Source: CAYLSV01 sp964386435
GTDB taxonomy: Bacteria; Planctomycetota; Phycisphaerae; Tepidisphaerales; Tepidisphaeraceae
Assembly: GCA_964386435.1 (NCBI GenBank)
Contig: CAYLSV010000058.1
Coordinates: 1-21,509, forward strand
Direction of reading: 5' to 3'
Length of the DNA: 21,509 nucleotides
Shown: positions 14,961 through 21,509 of the stretch, in pieces
How the letters are laid out: each line of letters starts with the position of its first letter
How positions within the stretch are numbered: position 1 is the stretch's first letter
Position numbers and translations under genes: made by a program
The notes under the pieces: model-generated
Seen by the model: the letters and a program-made list of their open reading frames with translations, nothing else
What the model was told of the DNA's origin: nothing
The model's database searches: none

Positions 14961-16301
14961 ATGAGCGCGATGATGACCAAGCCGCTCCGCCTGCCCAAAT
15001 CGATCGCCCACCAACGCCGGGCCCACGAGGTCATTCCCGGCGGCTGCCACACGTACGCCAAGGGCGACGACCAGTTCCCGCAGTTCGTCCCGCCGGTGAT
15101 CGTCAGCGGCGCAGGCTGCCGGGTAACGGACCTCGACGGCCGCGAATACATCGAGTTCGGCAGCGGCCTCCGCAGCATCACCCTCGGCCATGCCCACCCG
15201 GCGATCTGCGACGCCGCGGCCGAGGCGATGCGGGCCGGCACCAACTTCGCCCGGCCAGCGGCGATCGAGCTGGCGGCGGCCGAGGCAATGCTGCGGCTGG
15301 TGCCGGGGGCCGAGATGGTCAAGTTCGCCAAGCACGGCTCGGACTGCACCACCGCCGCCGTCAAGCTCGCCCGCGCTCACACCGGCCGGCCGATGGTTGC
15401 GGTGTGCCGCGACCACCCGTTCTACAGCGCCGACGATTGGTTCATCAACACAACCGCCATGGACGCCGGCGTTAGTCACGCCTCGCGGGGTGAGACGATC
15501 ACGTTCCCGTTCAACGATCTGCCGGCCGCCCGGCGGATATTCGAACAACACGCCGGGCTGATCGCGTGTGTGATGCTCGAGGGCGAGCGGGGCGAACCGC
15601 CGGCGCCGGGCTACCTGCACGGGTTGCGTGACTTGTGCCGCGAGCACGGGGCGGTGTTCGTGCTCGACGAAACGATCGCCGGGTTCCGTCTCGCGACGGG
15701 CGGTGCGCAGCAGTTGCACGGCATCATGCCCGACCTCTCGATCTTCGGCAAGGCCATGGCCAACGGCTTCTCCGTCAGCGCCCTTTGCGGCCGGCGGGAG
15801 ATCATGGAGCTCGGCGGCATCCACCACACCGACCGCGACAAAGTCTTCCTGCTCTCGCTGACCCACGGGGCCGAAACCCACGGCCTGGCCGCGTTCCTCG
15901 CGTCGGCGAAAATCTACGAAACCCGCGACGTCTGCGGCGACCTGGCCGCCATTGGCACCGACCTTATCACCCGCTTCAACGACGCCAGCCACGCCGCCGG
16001 CACGGGCGACCATGTCTACGCCGCCGGCCACCCCGCCAGCGCCGTCTTCGTCACCTGCGGCCCCGATGGCGAGCCCGGCAACCAAGCGTTCCGCACGCTG
16101 TTCATGCAGGAATTGCTCCGCCACGGCGTGCTCGCCCCGAGCTTGGTCGTCAACCTCGCCCACAACGAGCCGGGCGTGATCGACCAGACGATAGCCGCCG
16201 TTGCGGCCGCGTGCCGGGTGGTGCGGCGGGCACTGGAAGACGGCGTCGAGCATTACCTCGACGGCCGCCCGGTCAAACCCGTGTTCCGGCGTCGCAATTA
16301 A
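14961..16301 (+). CDS. PLP-dependent class III aminotransferase, GSA-aminomutase-like (not HemL)
   Basis: This 446-residue fold-type I PLP enzyme is of the glutamate-1-semialdehyde aminomutase family. Landmarks are GHAHPAICDAA, KHGSDCTTAAVKLARAHTGR (124-143), the cofactor aspartate D236 in FVLDETIAGFR, and the Schiff-base lysine K264 in IFGKAMANGF. True HemL has NSGTEA and TLGKIIGGGLP in these places, so this is not the tetrapyrrole enzyme. Such HemL-like proteins with K-G-S-D and GKAMANG motifs often occur in polysaccharide, nonulosonic acid or secondary-metabolite clusters, where they aminate sugars or keto acids. Here the gene stands alone, divergent from fliM. ATGs occur at 14961, 14970 and 14973; the start is undecided and no promoter is obvious. 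Confidence 0.88.
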   Translation: MSAMMTKPLRLPKSIAHQRRAHEVIPGGCHTYAKGDDQFPQFVPPVIVSGAGCRVTDLDGREYIEFGSGLRSITLGHAHPAICDAAAEAMRAGTNFARPAAIELAAAEAMLRLVPGAEMVKFAKHGSDCTTAAVKLARAHTGRPMVAVCRDHPFYSADDWFINTTAMDAGVSHASRGETITFPFNDLPAARRIFEQHAGLIACVMLEGERGEPPAPGYLHGLRDLCREHGAVFVLDETIAGFRLATGGAQQLHGIMPDLSIFGKAMANGFSVSALCGRREIMELGGIHHTDRDKVFLLSLTHGAETHGLAAFLASAKIYETRDVCGDLAAIGTDLITRFNDASHAAGTGDHVYAAGHPASAVFVTCGPDGEPGNQAFRTLFMQELLRHGVLAPSLVVNLAHNEPGVIDQTIAAVAAACRVVRRALEDGVEHYLDGRPVKPVFRRRN

Positions 16302-16327
16302 GGTTGGTGGGTTGATGCGCAACGCAC

Positions 16328-16384
16328 CGCAGTCCAGACCTGCGGCACGTGGTGCCGCGGCTGCCGCAGCACCACGTGCTGCAG
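16328..16384. repeat. Strong hairpin between convergent genes
   Basis: CTGCGGCACGTGGTGC (16340-16355) pairs with GCACCACGTGCTGCAG (16369-16384), 15 Watson-Crick pairs plus one G-U on the plus-strand RNA. Its loop contains a further GCGG/CCGC pairing. A smaller overlapping CCGCAG/CTGCGG hairpin precedes it. It lies between the convergent stops of the aminotransferase and the FMN reductase, so it may cap both transcripts. There is no U-run. Confidence 0.6.
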
Positions 16385-16394
16385 GCCCGCCAGC

Positions 16395-16934
16395 TTACCC
16401 GATCGTCTTGCAAAACGCTGCGAAGCCTTCGCACTGGGTCATCAGCCGCGCGTCGGCGTCGAGGTCCGTCAACTTGCCCGAATCATCGAACAACCCGCCC
16501 GCCCCCGGCAGGTAGACGCGGGCCGGATACTGGTGGGCGTTGCGATAGGCGAAGATTTGCGACAGCTGCTCCACCGGCCGCAGCCCGCCCCAGCGGCCCG
16601 CCGCGACGCCGGTGAACGCGACAGGCTTTTTCTCAAAACTCTCGGGGAACTTGAGCATGTCGATGAAGTATTTCAAGACGCCCGGCGCCCCGCCGTTGTA
16701 CTCCGGCGTCACCACGTGCAGACCCGCCGACGCCACCACCTTCTCCTGCACCGCCGCCCACCCGTCCGGCTTTTCGGCGTAACTTTTCGGATCGAATAAG
16801 ACCGCCGGCATGTCCTGCAAGTCATAGACCTCGGCTGCTGCGCCGTAATGCTTCTCGAGCACGCCGGCCACCCGCCGGGTCATGCTGCCGGGCCGGTTGG
16901 TGCCGCTGAGGATCAGGATCGGGGCGTCGGACAT
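16395..16934 (-). CDS. NAD(P)H-dependent FMN reductase family flavoprotein
   Basis: This 179-residue flavodoxin-like protein belongs to the NADPH-dependent FMN reductase family (chromate/azoreductase-like). The phosphate-binding loop is GTNRPGSMTR (11-20), and the flavin-contacting TPEYNGGAPGVLKYFID (76-92) is the family signature. These cytoplasmic enzymes bind FMN and use NAD(P)H to reduce flavin, quinones or xenobiotics; the physiological acceptor is not predictable. It is complete, with no signal peptide. It is divergent from the pilin-like gene across 52 bases, where both have promoter elements ending 6 bases before the start codon. Confidence 0.92.
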   Translation of the reverse strand: MSDAPILILSGTNRPGSMTRRVAGVLEKHYGAAAEVYDLQDMPAVLFDPKSYAEKPDGWAAVQEKVVASAGLHVVTPEYNGGAPGVLKYFIDMLKFPESFEKKPVAFTGVAAGRWGGLRPVEQLSQIFAYRNAHQYPARVYLPGAGGLFDDSGKLTDLDADARLMTQCEGFAAFCKTIG

Positions 16935-16940
16935 GCGGCG

Positions 16941-16971
16941 ACCATAGACGGTTGCCGGACGTTGGTTTCAA
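16941..16971 (-). promoter_or_regulatory. Promoter of the FMN reductase gene (leaderless)
   Basis: On the minus strand TTGAAA (16971-16966), a 19-base spacer and TATGGT (16946-16941) end 6 bases before the ATG. It interleaves with the promoter of the divergent pilin-like gene. Confidence 0.5.
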
Positions 16972-16980
16972 TCGTAGATC
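16952..16980 (+). promoter_or_regulatory. Promoter of the pilin-like gene (leaderless)
   Basis: TTGCCG (16952-16957), a 17-base spacer and TAGATC (16975-16980) end 6 bases before the ATG at 16987. This is the best-spaced promoter in the window. Confidence 0.55.
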
Positions 16981-16986
16981 AGACTC

Positions 16987-17463
16987 ATGCCGCACCTTTC
17001 CCGTCGCCGCCGTGGGTTCACGCTCGTGGAGATTTTGATCGTGGTCGTGATCCTCGGGATCCTCGCCACCGTTGTCGTCGGCGAGATGACCAGTGCGGCG
17101 GCTGACAGCCGGGAGGTGGCGTTCGGCACCAACCTGCGCACCTTCGTCCACGCCGGGCAGCTCCACCACGAGCAGACCGCCGCCTGGCCCGAAGACGCCG
17201 ACTCGGGCGCGGTGCCCGCCGGCATGGCCGAGTATCTTGACGCCGCCAGCTTCCGCGCCGGCTCGCCCGTCGGCGGCTTGTGGGATTACGAACTCGCCGA
17301 GCACGGCCTCGCCGCCGCCGTCGGTGTGCACTTCAAGCACGACTCGCCCCCCGACGACGCCTTCATGACCCGCATCGACGCCCGCATCGACGATGGCAAC
17401 CTCGCGACCGGGGCTTTCCGCAAGCTCGCCGGCGACCGCTTCTATTGGGTGCTGGCGGAGTGA
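16987..17463 (+). CDS. Type IV pilin-like / type II secretion pseudopilin
   Basis: This 158-residue protein has a class III signal: a short basic leader MPHLSRRRRG, then FTLVEILIVVVILGILATVV. The prepilin peptidase would cut after G10 and methylate F11, and E15 is the Glu at +5 needed for assembly. The soluble part is short and has WPEDADSGAVPAGMAEYLD and FRAGSPVGGLWDYEL, patterns common in planctomycete GspG/GspH-like pseudopilins whose partners are encoded elsewhere. It probably forms, or is incorporated into, a pseudopilus or pilus in the inner membrane. No secretion or pilus assembly genes are adjacent. The ATG is supported by the leader and by promoter spacing. Which system it serves cannot be told. 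Confidence 0.9.
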   Translation: MPHLSRRRRGFTLVEILIVVVILGILATVVVGEMTSAAADSREVAFGTNLRTFVHAGQLHHEQTAAWPEDADSGAVPAGMAEYLDAASFRAGSPVGGLWDYELAEHGLAAAVGVHFKHDSPPDDAFMTRIDARIDDGNLATGAFRKLAGDRFYWVLAE

Positions 17464-17515
17464 CCTCCTCCTGCCCGGGCCAAAGGAGGCGGCGCTGAGG
17501 TTGTGCCCCAGAACC

Positions 17516-17600
17516 AGAAGCCGAGGGGTGAGCGCAGCGAACACCCGGATTTGACGCTGCGATGTCGCAACGCTTGATCCGGGTGTTCACTGCGGCTTCT
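17516..17600. repeat. Extended hairpin element between pilin-like and DUF2383 genes
   Basis: CGCAGCGAACACCCGGAT (17533-17550) matches the reverse complement of 17577-17594 at 17 of 18 positions. An outer AGAAGCCG (17516-17523) pairs with CGGCTTCT (17593-17600) after a 9-base bulge, and the centre holds GCGA/TCGC. The 162-base gap between the two convergent genes holds only this structure. It may serve as a bidirectional 3' end or be a dispersed palindromic repeat. Confidence 0.65.
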
Positions 17601-17625
17601 CCGTGGCCGGTCCAAGCACTGCGGC

Positions 17626-18066
17626 TCAGGTGGCGGTGCTGTGCAGTTGCTTGAGGTTGGCCAGAGCTTCGGTCACCGCGGTGTGCTGCTTGGTGACGAC
17701 GGTGACGGTTTCGGGGCTGAGGTTGCCGGACTTGGTGGCGTCTTCGTAGGCGCTGACGGCGTGCTCCTCGCCGCGGACGCATTCACCGAGAATGGCTTTG
17801 TCGCCGCTGCCGGTGGCCATGTCCTTGAGGCCCAGCCAGCTCTGGTGGAGGCTGCCGGCGACGCTGCCGCTGGTGCTGGGCGAGCCGCCGAGGGTGGTGA
17901 CGTGCGTCGACAGCTCCTGGGCGAAGCCGGCGCGTTGGGTGGCGTACTGCTGGAGCGTGGCCTTGAGCGTCGGGTTGTCGGCCCGCTCGGCGGCATAGTC
18001 GTAGCCGGTCTTGCCGTCGTGGCAGGTGGTGATCAGGGTGTTCAGCGTGTCGGTGGCGTCGGCCAT
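17626..18066 (-). CDS. DUF2383 / PA2169-family four-helix-bundle protein
   Basis: This 146-residue, all-helical, ferritin-like protein starts MADATDTLNTLITTCHDGKTGYDYAAE. It continues through a helix with YATQRAGFAQEL, a Gly/Ser-rich turn TTLGGSPSTSGS, then LHQSWLGLKDM, and the C-terminal ECVRGEEHAVSAYEDA helix with E-E-H. These match the PA2169 family, in which such proteins are small, soluble and often stress-linked. Glutamates and histidines in the helices could bind metal, but no reaction is established. It is complete. A GATAAC hexamer 17 bases upstream would give a short leader of about 10 bases. It is divergent from the YdjY-domain gene and convergent with the pilin-like gene. Confidence 0.88.
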   Translation of the reverse strand: MADATDTLNTLITTCHDGKTGYDYAAERADNPTLKATLQQYATQRAGFAQELSTHVTTLGGSPSTSGSVAGSLHQSWLGLKDMATGSGDKAILGECVRGEEHAVSAYEDATKSGNLSPETVTVVTKQHTAVTEALANLKQLHSTAT

Positions 18067-18083
18067 GTCGTTCTTTCGTGGGG

Positions 18084-18089
18084 GTTATC
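18084..18089 (-). promoter_or_regulatory. Possible -10 element for the DUF2383 gene
   Basis: On the minus strand GATAAC lies 17 bases before the ATG at 18066, implying a very short 5' leader containing GAAAGAAC. Confidence 0.25.
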
Positions 18090-18148
18090 GTGTCAGGTTG
18101 ACGGGCGGCGGTCCGCCCGCCAGGTCGCTGCAAGCGGCGTGCCGTCGC

Positions 18149-18154
18149 TAGACT
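18149..18154 (+). promoter_or_regulatory. Probable -10 element for the YdjY-domain gene (leaderless)
   Basis: TAGACT ends 6 bases before the ATG at 18161. No Shine-Dalgarno sequence and no clear -35 are present. Confidence 0.45.
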
Positions 18155-18160
18155 GGCGGC

Positions 18161-19063
18161 ATGGTCGGCTTGCTCCTGTCGTTGTTGCCCTCGTTGTTGG
18201 TCGCCGCGCAAGCCGAGCCGGGGGTGGCGTTTCCGCATGTGGAGGTTGACCGGGCGGCGAACCAGGTCCGGGTCGGGGCGGAGATGGTGGTGCTCGATGC
18301 GCCGCTGGAGTTCGTGTGCGTCGTCAGCGGGACGGCCGACCACGAGACGGTGATCCGCACCGCCGCCCGGCCGAGCCACATCCACGCGGGGCTGCTGCTG
18401 CTGGGGCTGGAGCCGGGCGAGCCGATCCGGTGGAGCGAGGCGGCCGAGACGTTTCTGCCGCCCAGTGGGCCGCCGATTCGGGTGATGATTTCGTGGCAAG
18501 AAGACGGGCAGACAATCACGCGGCCGGTCGAGTCGCTGATCCGGCGGATCGACTCGGGCGAGGTCATGCCGCCGCGGACGTGGGTCTTCACCGGCAGCCG
18601 GCTGGGGCCGCGGGGGGAGTACGCCGCTGACCTGACCGGGCAGGTGGTGTCGCTGGTGAACTTCGAGTCGTCGATGATCGACGTGCCGGCGTTGGTGAGC
18701 GATTCGAACGAGACGCTGGAGTGGGAGCTGAACAAACCCGCCGCCCCGCCGGCCGGGACGCTGGTGACGATGATCCTCGAGCCCGTCGGCGACGCCCCGG
18801 CGACACGGCCGGCGGCGGAAGAGACTGCGGCGGAGTCGGACGACGAACTGGCCGAACTGCGGGCGACGTGGCGGGCGGCGGTCCTGCCGCGGCAGGACGA
18901 TTTGCGGACGGCGGCCGAGACGCATTACGCCGTGATCGCCGATCTGCGGGCACGGCAGCAGACGCTGATCACCGAGGTCGACAAGCTGCAGCGGCTGATC
19001 GACGAACTGGAGCGGGAGTACCAGGACCTGACGACGCCCCGGCCGGCTCGGGACGAGGAGTAG
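18161..19063 (+). CDS. Secreted YdjY-domain protein with C-terminal coiled coil
   Basis: The 300 residues begin with a signal peptide (MVGLLLSLLPSLLVAAQA, about 1-18). A YdjY-type domain (about 23-190) follows, recognisable from FPHVEVDRAANQVRVGAEMV, the acidic DAPLEFVCVVSGTADHET and the family-typical RPSHIHAGLLLLGLEPGEPI (70-89). YdjY domains are common in planctomycete exported proteins and have no assigned reaction; SHIHA could be a metal or ligand site. The last quarter (about 225-290) is charged and helical, with LRTAAETHYAVIADLRARQQ and a heptad-like run, which suggests a coiled coil for oligomerisation. The stop is 3 bases from the end of the convergent isocitrate dehydrogenase gene. 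The promoter-like TAGACT sets the ATG. Confidence 0.82.
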   Translation: MVGLLLSLLPSLLVAAQAEPGVAFPHVEVDRAANQVRVGAEMVVLDAPLEFVCVVSGTADHETVIRTAARPSHIHAGLLLLGLEPGEPIRWSEAAETFLPPSGPPIRVMISWQEDGQTITRPVESLIRRIDSGEVMPPRTWVFTGSRLGPRGEYAADLTGQVVSLVNFESSMIDVPALVSDSNETLEWELNKPAAPPAGTLVTMILEPVGDAPATRPAAEETAAESDDELAELRATWRAAVLPRQDDLRTAAETHYAVIADLRARQQTLITEVDKLQRLIDELEREYQDLTTPRPARDEE

Positions 19064-19066
19064 CGG

Positions 19067-20524
19067 TCACTCCCCCTGCCCGAGGGAGTAGCCCGGCTTG
19101 CCGTCGAAGCGGTAAAGGTTTTCCGTTTTCACCGGGTCGAGGCCGGCGGCGTGGAGCTTGGCCGGCAGGCCGTAGACGTCGGTTGCCGCGACGTCATCGT
19201 CGTTGGTGAACCGGCAGCGCCAGTGGTCGGTGCAGAACGTCTCGGCCGCGCCCTCGGGCCAGACCTTGACGCCGCGGTTGGTCAGCATTTTCAGCCTCAG
19301 TCCATCGGTGCCGGCGGCGGCGTTGATCTTCTCGGCGAGGGCGTCGGCCGAGCGGTTGGCTTGGTCCCAGTGGAGGAACACGTCGACGCCGACGAGCTCC
19401 TTCGTCGCCGGCTCGTGCTTTGGCAGCGGCGGGATCTCGACGCGGGTCGAGTTGCCCGCCTCGACAGTTGCCAGGCGGTGCGGCGTGCAGCCAAGATTGC
19501 TGATCACGGCGTCGGCGAAGGCGTCGGTGCCGACCGGCTCGTTCGCCTCGTGCTCGGCGTGGACGTCGCCGGTCCGCACGCCGCTCTCGATGGTGCACAG
19601 CCACGCGTTGTGCACCTTCGCCGCCACCTCGCCCATGCCGAGGTGCCGCAGCATCATCGCCCCGGCCAGCAGCAGCCCGCTCGGGTTGGCGATGCCGCGG
19701 CCGGCGATGTCGGGCGCGCTGCCGTGGATCGCCTCAAACATCGCGCAGCTCTCGCCGATGTTGCTGCTCGGCGCGAGCCCCACGCTGCCGGCCACCTGCG
19801 CCGCCACATCGCTCAGGATGTCGCCATAAAGGTTCGGCGTCACCACCACGTCGAACATCTCCGGCGAGTCGGCCATCCGCGCGGTGCCGATGTCGATGAT
19901 CAGGTGGTTCGTTTCGATCTGCGGGTACTGCTCGGCCATTTCCTCGAACACCCGGCGGAACAAGCCGTCGGTGAGCTTCATGATGTTGTCCTTCGTCATG
20001 CACGTCACCTTCTTCCGCCCGTTGGCCACGGCGTAGTCGAAGGCGTACCGCACGATCCGCTCGCACCCCGGCCGGCTAATCAGCTTGAGGCACTGCGTGA
20101 CCTCATCCGTCTGCTGGTGCTCGATGCCGGCGTAGGTGTCCTCCTCGTTCTCGCGGACGATGACAAGATCCATGCCCGGGTGCTTGCTGCGGACGAACGG
20201 CGCGTAGCTGGCGCACGGCCGGACGTTGGCGAACAGGCCGAGCGTTTTGCGGGTCGTGACGTTCAGCGACTTGTACCCGCCGCCTTGGGGCGTGGTGATC
20301 GGGGCCTTGAAGAAGCAGTTGGTGCGGCGGAGCGACTCCCAGACCTCCGGCCCGATGCCGCTGGAGACGCCGCGGTTGTAGACAGCCTCGCCGATCTCGA
20401 CCTCCTCCAACTCGAGCTTCGCCCCGGCGGCGTCGAGGACGCGGAGGGTGGCGGCCATGATCTCGGGGCCGATGCCGTCGCCGCGGGCGACGGTCACGGG
20501 GGCGGGTGAAGTGGCGTCGGGCAT
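19067..20524 (-). CDS. icd: Isocitrate dehydrogenase (NADP-type, long C-terminal form)
   Basis: It oxidatively decarboxylates isocitrate to 2-oxoglutarate in the TCA cycle. The 485 residues exceed the roughly 415 of the E. coli enzyme and fit the form found in Thermus and Rickettsia, which has an extra C-terminal domain (here about 345-485). Substrate and metal residues are visible: RENEEDTYAGIEH (124-136), the K178 region TKDNIMK, D211, and GDILSD with D235 and D239. HGSAPDIAG (267-275) is the coenzyme loop. Specificity for NADP rather than NAD is inferred from the subfamily only. ATG 20524 is chosen over an upstream in-frame start because the family begins here and TAAAAC ends 7 bases upstream. 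It is divergent from the PEP-CTERM protein gene. Confidence 0.93.
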   Translation of the reverse strand: MPDATSPAPVTVARGDGIGPEIMAATLRVLDAAGAKLELEEVEIGEAVYNRGVSSGIGPEVWESLRRTNCFFKAPITTPQGGGYKSLNVTTRKTLGLFANVRPCASYAPFVRSKHPGMDLVIVRENEEDTYAGIEHQQTDEVTQCLKLISRPGCERIVRYAFDYAVANGRKKVTCMTKDNIMKLTDGLFRRVFEEMAEQYPQIETNHLIIDIGTARMADSPEMFDVVVTPNLYGDILSDVAAQVAGSVGLAPSSNIGESCAMFEAIHGSAPDIAGRGIANPSGLLLAGAMMLRHLGMGEVAAKVHNAWLCTIESGVRTGDVHAEHEANEPVGTDAFADAVISNLGCTPHRLATVEAGNSTRVEIPPLPKHEPATKELVGVDVFLHWDQANRSADALAEKINAAAGTDGLRLKMLTNRGVKVWPEGAAETFCTDHWRCRFTNDDDVAATDVYGLPAKLHAAGLDPVKTENLYRFDGKPGYSLGQGE

Positions 20525-20531
20525 CACGGTG

Positions 20532-20537
20532 GTTTTA
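20532..20537 (-). promoter_or_regulatory. Possible -10 element, icd (leaderless)
   Basis: On the minus strand TAAAAC ends 7 bases before the icd ATG. The -35 region (TTCGTG at 17 bases) is weak. Confidence 0.35.
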
Positions 20538-20565
20538 GCCCGGGCGAGTGGCGACACGAAATAAT

Positions 20566-20582
20566 TTTCACGATCCGTGAAA
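20566..20582. promoter_or_regulatory. Candidate operator palindrome in the icd / PEP-CTERM gap
   Basis: TTTCACG-ATC-CGTGAAA is a perfect 7-base inverted repeat inside the only A/T-rich patch of the 156-base divergent gap. Its size and position fit a dimeric repressor or activator site controlling icd, the surface-protein gene, or both. The binding protein is unknown. Confidence 0.45.
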
Positions 20583-20680
20583 GGTCCAGACCGGCCCCGC
20601 GACTCCAGGAGCAGCAGCAGCAACCGGGTCGTCCGGTTCGCGCTGCTCGTTCGTCACACGCCCTTTTTCGGGAGATTTCC

Positions 20681-21487
20681 ATGCTTGCCAAACGACTCAC
20701 CCTTTCCGCCGTTGCCCTCCTTGCCGCCGGTTCCGCTACGTCGGCCGTGCCGGTCGAGGTCACCGTCGAGAGCTTCGCCCCGGCCAACGGCGTCGCGTTC
20801 GCCCCCGTCCGCTTCGGCTTCGGCGACGGCACGTTCGACGCCTTCGACGCCGGCAGCGCCGCGTTCCTGCTGGGCCGGCCCGACATCGCCAGCGCCCCGA
20901 TCGTCACCATCGCCGAGGGCGGCAGCGGCAGCGAGTGGCTGCCGGCGTTCAACGAGGTCGAGCCGAACGCCAACGTCGGCAGCGTCCTGCCGCCCCCCGG
21001 CGGGCCGTTCGTGCCGGGCACGAGCAGCTCGATTGTCATCGACGTCGATGCCGGCAACCGCTTCTTCACGTTCGGCACCATGGTCGTCCCGAGCAACGAC
21101 CACTTCCTGGGCAACGACAACCCGCAGGCGTTCGAGGTTTTCGACGCCGCGGGCAACCTCGTGTTGCCGACGATCAGCCAGACGATCGGCCAGATCTGGG
21201 ACGCCGGCAGCGAGACGGAGGACATCGCCAACGGCGCGTTCATCGTCGGGGCGACCAACGCCAACCGGGTGAACGAGAACGGCGTGGTTGAGTTCAACTT
21301 CGCCGACTTGGCGACGTTCGATGGCGTGGCAACGCCCGCGGGGTACAACTTCGACTTCGACACCCTCGGCAACGCCGGGCCGTCGGCAGAGATCCTGCGG
21401 ATCAGCTTCGCCGTCGTCCCGGAGCCGGCGAGCATGGGCTTGGTGGCGGCAAGCGGCCTCGGGCTGCTCCGGCGTCGCCGCGGGTGA
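20681..21487 (+). CDS. Spondin-domain protein with PEP-CTERM sorting signal
   Basis: This 268-residue exported protein has a signal peptide (MLAKRLTLSAVALLAAGSATSA, about 1-22, split as MLAKRLTLSAVALLAAG and SATSA). A spondin_N-like beta domain (about 25-200) follows, with VTVESFAPANG, IAEGGSGSEW, FFTFGTMVVPSNDHFLGND and IWDAGSETED. The C-terminus is VPEPAS (from 246), a hydrophobic helix and RRRRG, the PEP-CTERM signal read by exosortase/XrtA-type systems. It is therefore expected at the cell surface or in the exopolysaccharide matrix. Unlike most genes here, it has a leader of roughly 100 bases and a GGGAG ribosome site 8 bases before the ATG. No exosortase gene is in the window. The role is unknown; adhesion is a guess from the eukaryotic spondin name only. 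Confidence 0.9.
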   Translation: MLAKRLTLSAVALLAAGSATSAVPVEVTVESFAPANGVAFAPVRFGFGDGTFDAFDAGSAAFLLGRPDIASAPIVTIAEGGSGSEWLPAFNEVEPNANVGSVLPPPGGPFVPGTSSSIVIDVDAGNRFFTFGTMVVPSNDHFLGNDNPQAFEVFDAAGNLVLPTISQTIGQIWDAGSETEDIANGAFIVGATNANRVNENGVVEFNFADLATFDGVATPAGYNFDFDTLGNAGPSAEILRISFAVVPEPASMGLVAASGLGLLRRRRG

Positions 21488-21509
21488 TCCCTGCGGTGTT
21501 CGTGCATCG

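Noticed and set aside
14961..16301. Annotation as hemL
   Set aside because: The NSGTEA and GKIIGGGLP signatures of true HemL are replaced by KHGSDCT and GKAMANGF.
14547..16322. A 591-codon open frame on the minus strand opposite the aminotransferase
   Set aside because: It mirrors the codons of the clear PLP enzyme and fliM region; the translation is low-complexity R/A/G/V-rich with no family motif, a common effect of very high GC.
19151..20509. A 452-codon plus-strand frame opposite icd
   Set aside because: It is antisense to the well-supported isocitrate dehydrogenase; composition is typical of a shadow frame.

Overview
This GC-rich window of about 21.5 kb looks like chromosome from a planctomycete, most likely of the Phycisphaerae type. 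The main reasons are a PEP-CTERM anchored surface protein, a eukaryote-like Ser/Thr kinase with an extracytoplasmic C-terminal domain, a YdjY-domain secreted protein, a DUF4058 protein, a flagellar motor gene, and core energy genes lying as singletons rather than in classical operons. This assignment is inference from gene content; no rRNA is present.

Layout. 1-2446 (minus strand): a GT-C membrane glycosyltransferase followed by a GT2 glycosyltransferase that runs off the left edge. 2530-3801: citrate synthase. 3886-5616: Ser/Thr kinase, then a tRNA-Val(GAC) with a strong terminator, then a secreted phosphodiester-glycosidase (NAGPA) domain protein. 6646-7773: two small toxin-antitoxin-like modules lying tail to tail, an antitoxin/RelE-ParE pair on plus and a VapD-like/HicB-like pair on minus. 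The VapD gene starts 9 bases after nuoD. 7783-9706 (minus): nuoD and a DUF6940-like protein. 9903-10105: a non-coding gap with a 110-base near-perfect inverted repeat and a second small hairpin. 10106-13782: atpG (minus), then a DUF4058 protein and an exported amidohydrolase (plus). 13783-18066: fliM (minus), a GSA-aminotransferase-like enzyme (plus), an FMN reductase (minus), a type IV pilin-like protein (plus) and a DUF2383 four-helix protein (minus). 18161-21487: YdjY protein (plus), isocitrate dehydrogenase (minus), spondin-domain PEP-CTERM protein (plus).

How the genes relate. Citrate synthase, isocitrate dehydrogenase, NuoD and AtpG are core parts of the TCA cycle, complex I and ATP synthase, and each stands apart from its usual partners. 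The GT2 and GT-C genes probably work together, one making a polyprenyl-phosphate sugar and the other transferring it. FliM and the pilin-like protein point to a motile or secreting cell.

Two signals stand out. First, a VapD-family Cas2-like RNase gene overlaps a HicB-like antitoxin gene by four bases, so VapD sits where HicA normally would; I do not recall this pairing as a characterised system. Second, about a dozen genes have a -10-like hexamer (mostly TANNNT) ending 6 to 8 bases before the start codon and no Shine-Dalgarno sequence. This suggests widespread leaderless transcription and helps choose starts. Also notable are C instead of U at position 33 of the tRNA-Val, an OB-like domain on the kinase, and dispersed palindromic repeats with compensatory changes. 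No gene-free stretch exceeds 300 bases.
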